From: UMGS1908 sp045655005
GTDB taxonomy: Bacteria; Bacillota; Clostridia; Christensenellales; UBA1242
Assembly: GCA_045655005.1 (NCBI GenBank)
Contig: JAZOOJ010000006.1
Span: 73,245-137,244, forward strand
Reading direction: 5' to 3'
DNA: 64,000 nt
Made by a program: the position numbers and the translations under genes. The notes beneath the pieces were generated by a model that searched no databases, was not told where the DNA came from, and worked only from the letters and a program-made list of their open reading frames with translations. Shown here piece by piece: positions 60,222 to 64,000 of the stretch. Numbering within the stretch: position 1 is the first letter of the stretch; the number at the start of each line of letters is the position of its first letter.

Positions 60222-60265
60222 TTAAATATGATATTGAAATTTAGTGACAAATTTCACTAACCCCC

Positions 60266-60294
60266 TAGTAATTTTTTAAAAAATGTGGTATAAT
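60266..60294 (+). promoter_or_regulatory. Promoter of the beta-helix protein gene
   Basis: TATAAT at 60289-60294 with TGG before it (extended -10); the -35 (TAGTAA, 60266) is weak. Confidence 0.55.
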
Positions 60295-60330
60295 TTATAA
60301 AACCGAAAAAAAAGGGGGATTTTTTTGGTA

Positions 60331-63237
60331 ATGAATAAAACAGATAAAAAAGATAAAAGAAAACTTTTGTGTATTTGGCTTTTTATTGCAGTGGTTATGG
60401 TGTCTTCATTGTTTATATTCGCAGTGGGTATTGGGACATTTTATTATGGCAATAATGCAAAAGTAAATTATTTAAATGCAGAAGTGAACAATATTGACAA
60501 CGAGCAAGACGATGTTGTGGAATATGTTGCTAAATTAAATGCAAAGCTTAAAAATAACGAAATAAGTTTAGATGAAGGCTATAACTTAATCAACAACTTA
60601 TTTAAGATAGATAGTACTTTATTGGATATGAAATATGTTGACAACTTAAACACGGGCTGGGTTAAAGTTGAAAATAATTCAGTAGATGAATACACATTTT
60701 ATTTTAATAATTGTATGGTGTCAAGGATTAGATATGTTGAATACGTTGATGAAAATCAAAATATTTTAGACACAGAATATGCAAATTCAAGCAATGTAAT
60801 TAAAACTTATAAGTACGAAGAAGAGTATAGGATTGTTGGTGAAAATGGTTTATCCTATACAGAAAATCAAACTTATAACACAATTAAGTACGATGCAGAA
60901 TCTGGAAGTTATAAGTTTGTTGGAGAAATGAAACATTATAATGTTGAAGATTATGTAACGTTTGGTGATTCTGGTGATTACGCAGTTTGTGAAATTGCAG
61001 GCTGTACAGGTTGTATTGAGTGTATTAAAGATTGGACAAGATGTATCGGTAAAGCAATAGAAGATGTATTAGCGACAGGTGGCGTCTTATATTTCCCAAC
61101 AAGAGAATATTTGGTAGATTTAGACGATGATACAGGTCTTGAATATGAAATATTATCAGATGGCAGAAGGTCGAGCTTTGACTCTAAAAAATCTCTAAAC
61201 AATCGTGGCATAGGTATAAGGATTCATGGTAATTATATAACTTATACAGAAAATGTAGTAGAAGAACCAAACGGATTTGCTCCAATTATTTTAGATCTTT
61301 GTGGCTCAAAAATTAAATTAGAAAAGAACCATTTACCAAATTATCAAATTATTGAAGTTAAGAATTGTAAATATGTAGAAATAAAGAATGGCACAGTTCA
61401 AGGCGACAGAATGGAACACGATTATACAGAATTCTTATATGATGGTGTAAATGTTCATCCTCAATCTGGCGATGCTGGAGACCATACACAAGGATATGGA
61501 ATAACTGTTTTTTCTACAGAAAATGCCATTATTAGCAATATGAATGTGTATGATGCAACCGCAGATGCTTTGGCGTTAAGAGAATCTGTGTTATGGCTTA
61601 ATGGTAATCGTGTAGGGAATGAAACAAATGTTGAAGTAAAGTATTCGTACTTACATCATAGTCGCAGACAAGGAATAACTATTGGTGATATATCAAATGT
61701 TAACATACATCACACAGAAATTGCCTATATTGGGGACATAAATACAATGAACAGCGATGGAACATATTCACTAGTTTATGGTTGGGCAAGTGAAGAAGAC
61801 GAAGAAAGATATGGTGCAAACCTTACAGAAGAAGAGAAAAATATGGTTGCAACTTTGGGTGTTGGAAGAAGTCCAATGGCTGGTATTGATATTGAACCAG
61901 ATTCTCATAGTGCATATTTTCAAGCAGAAAAGGTTGCGATAAATAATACATATATTCATACGACACTTGGTTTTTCTATTGTTGGTGTAGGTTGTTCGCA
62001 CAGTCACCACACGACAGGTGATTTAATAATTTCAAATTCATTTATTGAGGGTTTTATTTGCCTTAGCGAAAACCAAGACGAGTATAGAGATGGTGTTTTC
62101 TATCCAGCGGAAAAGATAATGCTAAGGAACAATATATTGATACACGCAAAGCCTGTTGTTCAAATAGGTTATGAATTAAATGATAATATGCAAGGCGAAG
62201 TTGATGTTTGGTCTGCACTTGAAACAACAAAACTTACTTATTCGCAATGTATCATTAGAAAAACTTATCGGGGGCATATGTCATTTTTCAATATTGGCAA
62301 TACCTATGATGGGTGTCTAATAGAGCAAGATGAAGATTCTATAATTTATCTAAATAACCCTGCAAAGGACACATTTACGCCTAATGGATACTTTTGGTTC
62401 GCAGAGGGAAACAATATTATAAACACAACATTTAGGAATATTATTGGTGCGCAAGTAAATTGTACCTATTGGTATGCACATGGTGTTGTATTTAGGGACA
62501 ATGGACTGGCAGAAAATTATGGGAACAAGTTTGAAAATTGTTCAGTAATTTTCAATCAAGGAATAACAGGAAGCTTAGAAGGTGATGAGCTAACAGACGT
62601 ATCAAAAACAACAAACTTCATTGGCGGTCGTGTAGACGTTTACAGTAGTGGCAAAACAATTTTTAATAATTGCGCTTTTGTAGAAAGCGAAACAAGAGCA
62701 TTAACAAAGTATTTGGAATTAAATTATTGCGTAATGTTAAACACTATAACAATATTTGGGGACTGGAACGGAGATGCTCGTGCTGAAAGATATATAAATA
62801 ATTGTTATTTCCAATTTGACAATGAAGATATGTTTGCAAGTCGATTAAATAGAGGGACCCATTGGGGTGGGTTTTGGAAAAATTCAGTACTACGAATTGA
62901 AGAAGATGTTAATGTAAGTAATAGAATATGTAAATATTCAGGAGAAACAAAAGCTCATCCACACTTTACATTTATGTCGATGACAGATTTAGATGATATT
63001 GACTTAACTCAAATTTCGTTAAATAAAGAAATGAAAAACAAGGCAAGTTTGCTATACAGGGAAAACAATTATAGTACGGAGAACACAACACATAGCGGTT
63101 CTCACGATTATAAGGGGTTATGTTTCTACGAAAGTAACGAATGGTTATCTTATGTGAAAGAACAAGCGAACGTAAATGAGAATAAAATATATTTATTAGC
63201 CTATAACACAATGGTTGCAAATGGATATTATAACTAA
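60331..63237 (+). CDS. Large membrane-anchored right-handed beta-helix protein
   Basis: 968 residues from ATG 60331 (TTG 60325 is an alternative after GGGGG). A basic N-terminus and one membrane helix (about 14-38) act as an uncleaved anchor. Residues about 40-210 form a linker domain, then comes a Cys-rich stretch (CEIAGCTGCIEC then TRC, about 218-240) and a pectate-lyase-like parallel beta-helix (from about 250), seen in repeats of the type VEIKNGTVQGD, AIISNMNVYDATADAL and VNIHHTEIAYIGD. GGVLYFPTREYLVD is the common start of such folds. It probably binds or cleaves an extracellular polysaccharide. Catalytic residues cannot be assigned. Confidence 0.75.
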   Translation: MNKTDKKDKRKLLCIWLFIAVVMVSSLFIFAVGIGTFYYGNNAKVNYLNAEVNNIDNEQDDVVEYVAKLNAKLKNNEISLDEGYNLINNLFKIDSTLLDMKYVDNLNTGWVKVENNSVDEYTFYFNNCMVSRIRYVEYVDENQNILDTEYANSSNVIKTYKYEEEYRIVGENGLSYTENQTYNTIKYDAESGSYKFVGEMKHYNVEDYVTFGDSGDYAVCEIAGCTGCIECIKDWTRCIGKAIEDVLATGGVLYFPTREYLVDLDDDTGLEYEILSDGRRSSFDSKKSLNNRGIGIRIHGNYITYTENVVEEPNGFAPIILDLCGSKIKLEKNHLPNYQIIEVKNCKYVEIKNGTVQGDRMEHDYTEFLYDGVNVHPQSGDAGDHTQGYGITVFSTENAIISNMNVYDATADALALRESVLWLNGNRVGNETNVEVKYSYLHHSRRQGITIGDISNVNIHHTEIAYIGDINTMNSDGTYSLVYGWASEEDEERYGANLTEEEKNMVATLGVGRSPMAGIDIEPDSHSAYFQAEKVAINNTYIHTTLGFSIVGVGCSHSHHTTGDLIISNSFIEGFICLSENQDEYRDGVFYPAEKIMLRNNILIHAKPVVQIGYELNDNMQGEVDVWSALETTKLTYSQCIIRKTYRGHMSFFNIGNTYDGCLIEQDEDSIIYLNNPAKDTFTPNGYFWFAEGNNIINTTFRNIIGAQVNCTYWYAHGVVFRDNGLAENYGNKFENCSVIFNQGITGSLEGDELTDVSKTTNFIGGRVDVYSSGKTIFNNCAFVESETRALTKYLELNYCVMLNTITIFGDWNGDARAERYINNCYFQFDNEDMFASRLNRGTHWGGFWKNSVLRIEEDVNVSNRICKYSGETKAHPHFTFMSMTDLDDIDLTQISLNKEMKNKASLLYRENNYSTENTTHSGSHDYKGLCFYESNEWLSYVKEQANVNENKIYLLAYNTMVANGYYN

Positions 63238-63266
63238 AGTAGAGAGAAAACTCTCTACTTTTTTAT
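63237..63266 (+). terminator. Terminator of the beta-helix gene
   Basis: AAGTAGAGAG / CTCTCTACTT, loop AAAA, then TTTT. Confidence 0.9.
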
Positions 63267-63333
63267 TTTATGTTTAAATTAAATAAGAATTATATCATTG
63301 TCAATTGTATATTTTTAGTTTTTATTTTACATT

Positions 63334-63366
63334 AAAAAAAGTACACATCAATTTGATGTGTACTTT
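63334..63366 (-). terminator. tRNA-Trp terminator (minus strand)
   Basis: AAAGTACACATCAA / TTGATGTGTACTTT, followed on the minus strand by a run of T. Confidence 0.88.
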
Positions 63367-63442
63367 TGGCAGGAGATGAGGGACTCGAACCCCCAACCGA
63401 CGGTTTTGGAGACCGCTACGCTACCAATTGCGCCAATCTCCT
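63367..63442 (-). tRNA. tRNA-Trp (anticodon CCA)
   Basis: 76 bases on the minus strand with encoded CCA. The acceptor AGGAGAT pairs with ATCTCCT, discriminator G; the anticodon loop TCTCCAAAA gives CCA (Trp); T loop GTTCGAGTC. It is the substrate of TrpS encoded at 31.9 kb. Confidence 0.95.
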
Positions 63443-63621
63443 TCATATAATGATATGAAGCGTTAAAGAAGTCAAATTCAATAACAAGAAATAATTTACC
63501 ACAAAGTTTATTAATTGTCAACGGATTTATGACAAATTTTAAATAGTAGTTTAATTTTGATTGTCAAAATTTGATAAGTTATGATAAAATTTTCTTAATT
63601 AAAACAAAAGGAGGAAACTAT

Positions 63622-64000
63622 ATGGGTGATTACTCATCAATGAAAGCAACCAAGGTTCAAAAGAAAGAATATGATAAAGACTTTACTATTTCAAGAAGTA
63701 ATCAACGAAAAATAAAAAAGACGTTTAAAAAGTCTGCACTAATGTGGATTATTGTCGGTTTAGTATTAGTAGTTAGTGCGGTTGGAAGTTTCTTTGCATG
63801 TAATTACATATTCGCAAGTGATACTTATGAAATGATAACTTATGCGAATGGCGAAAGTGATGTATATGTTGGAGAAAATGAAGAAATAAAGACTTATGAA
63901 GAATTAGGTGTCAAATGTATTTCATTTGGCAAGGATTTTTCAGATAAGTTTACCGTTAAATATTATTACCGAAATGATTTAACAGAAAAAGAAATTGAAG
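63622..64000 (+). CDS. Membrane-anchored protein of unknown function (cut by window end)
   Basis: Start and first 126 residues only; the frame is open at base 64000. AGGAGG lies just before the ATG. A polar basic N-terminus (about 1-43) precedes one membrane helix (ALMWIIVGLVLVVSAVGSFF), then an extracytoplasmic part with SDTYEMITYANGESDVYVG. It resembles the anchoring plan of the preceding beta-helix protein but shows no recognised domain in this part. Confidence 0.65.
   Translation, partial: MGDYSSMKATKVQKKEYDKDFTISRSNQRKIKKTFKKSALMWIIVGLVLVVSAVGSFFACNYIFASDTYEMITYANGESDVYVGENEEIKTYEELGVKCISFGKDFSDKFTVKYYYRNDLTEKEIE

Larger units (their letters stand above)
63238..63621. other. Gap between the beta-helix gene and the last gene
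   Basis: About 380 bases holding two terminators and the tRNA-Trp gene on the minus strand (listed separately). The rest (63443-63621) is AT-rich with possible promoters on both strands, for example TTGTCAAAA...TGATAAAAT before the last gene. No further gene is seen. Confidence 0.6.

Noticed and set aside
1..64000. CRISPR arrays, rRNA genes, transposases or prophage genes
   Set aside because: I saw no regularly spaced repeats with spacers, no rRNA and no transposase, integrase or phage structural genes.

Overview
This window is AT-rich, densely coded DNA from a low-GC Gram-positive bacterium of the Clostridia type. The evidence is a set of endospore genes (spoIIIAB-AH, spoIVB, spoVM, a Spo0A-type DNA-binding protein and a YtxC-like gene), the Firmicutes-style order of housekeeping genes, GatCAB for transamidation, Shine-Dalgarno-led genes and SigA-type promoters, often with TGn-extended -10 boxes. 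TGA is used as a stop and TGG as Trp, so the code is standard. I cannot name the species; an uncultured gut-type Clostridia lineage is a guess.

Layout. 1-3.6 kb: the spoIIIA operon (the SpoIIIA-SpoIIQ feeding channel). 3.6-8.5 kb: an Asp23-family gene, a Lys-rich membrane protein, nusB, xseA, xseB, spoIVB and a receiver-less Spo0A. 8.6-12.9 kb: pcrA and ligA. 12.9-16.1 kb: gatCAB. 16.1-27.5 kb: yicC, rpoZ, priA, def, fmt, rlmN, rpe, a very short spoVM, rpmB (reverse strand), yloU, fakA and recG. This keeps the Bacillus subtilis order, with several genes missing at the joints. 27.6-31.6 kb: tRNA-Gly and a three-gene cassette I do not recognise. 31.6-40.1 kb: trpS behind a Trp-codon leader peptide, an M16 peptidase, a possible thiol-hydrolase, a metallophosphoesterase, argS, queH and envelope genes. 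40.2-46.5 kb: ytxC-like, a divergent thrS, an unknown gene, infC (ATT start) with an attenuator, rpmI, rplT, a SpoU methylase and a YebC protein. 46.5-48.4 kb: a collagen-like lipoprotein behind a 137-bp inverted-repeat unit. 48.4-54 kb: ruvCAB, queA, tgt, yajC and a TIGR04086-like membrane protein. 54-57.1 kb: a GlpA-like, NAD/FAD oxidoreductase and DUF1667 trio. 57.2-63.2 kb: rny, two tandem paralogues of unknown function and a large beta-helix protein. 63.3-64 kb: tRNA-Trp (reverse) and the start of a membrane protein.

How it fits together. Most genes serve translation (three aminoacyl-tRNA synthetases, GatCAB, IF3, L20, L28, L35, def/fmt, queuosine genes), DNA repair and recombination (PcrA, LigA, RecG, PriA, RuvCAB, XseAB) and sporulation. 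The items most worth a second look are the receiver-less Spo0A at the normal spo0A position with four decamer repeats before its promoter, the trpS leader peptide with competing hairpins, the ThrS with altered motif residues, the spoIVB ribosome-binding site inside a terminator stem, the inverted-repeat unit at 46.5 kb, and the unknown cassette beside tRNA-Gly.

All calls rest on reading the sequence by eye; no database or folding software was used.
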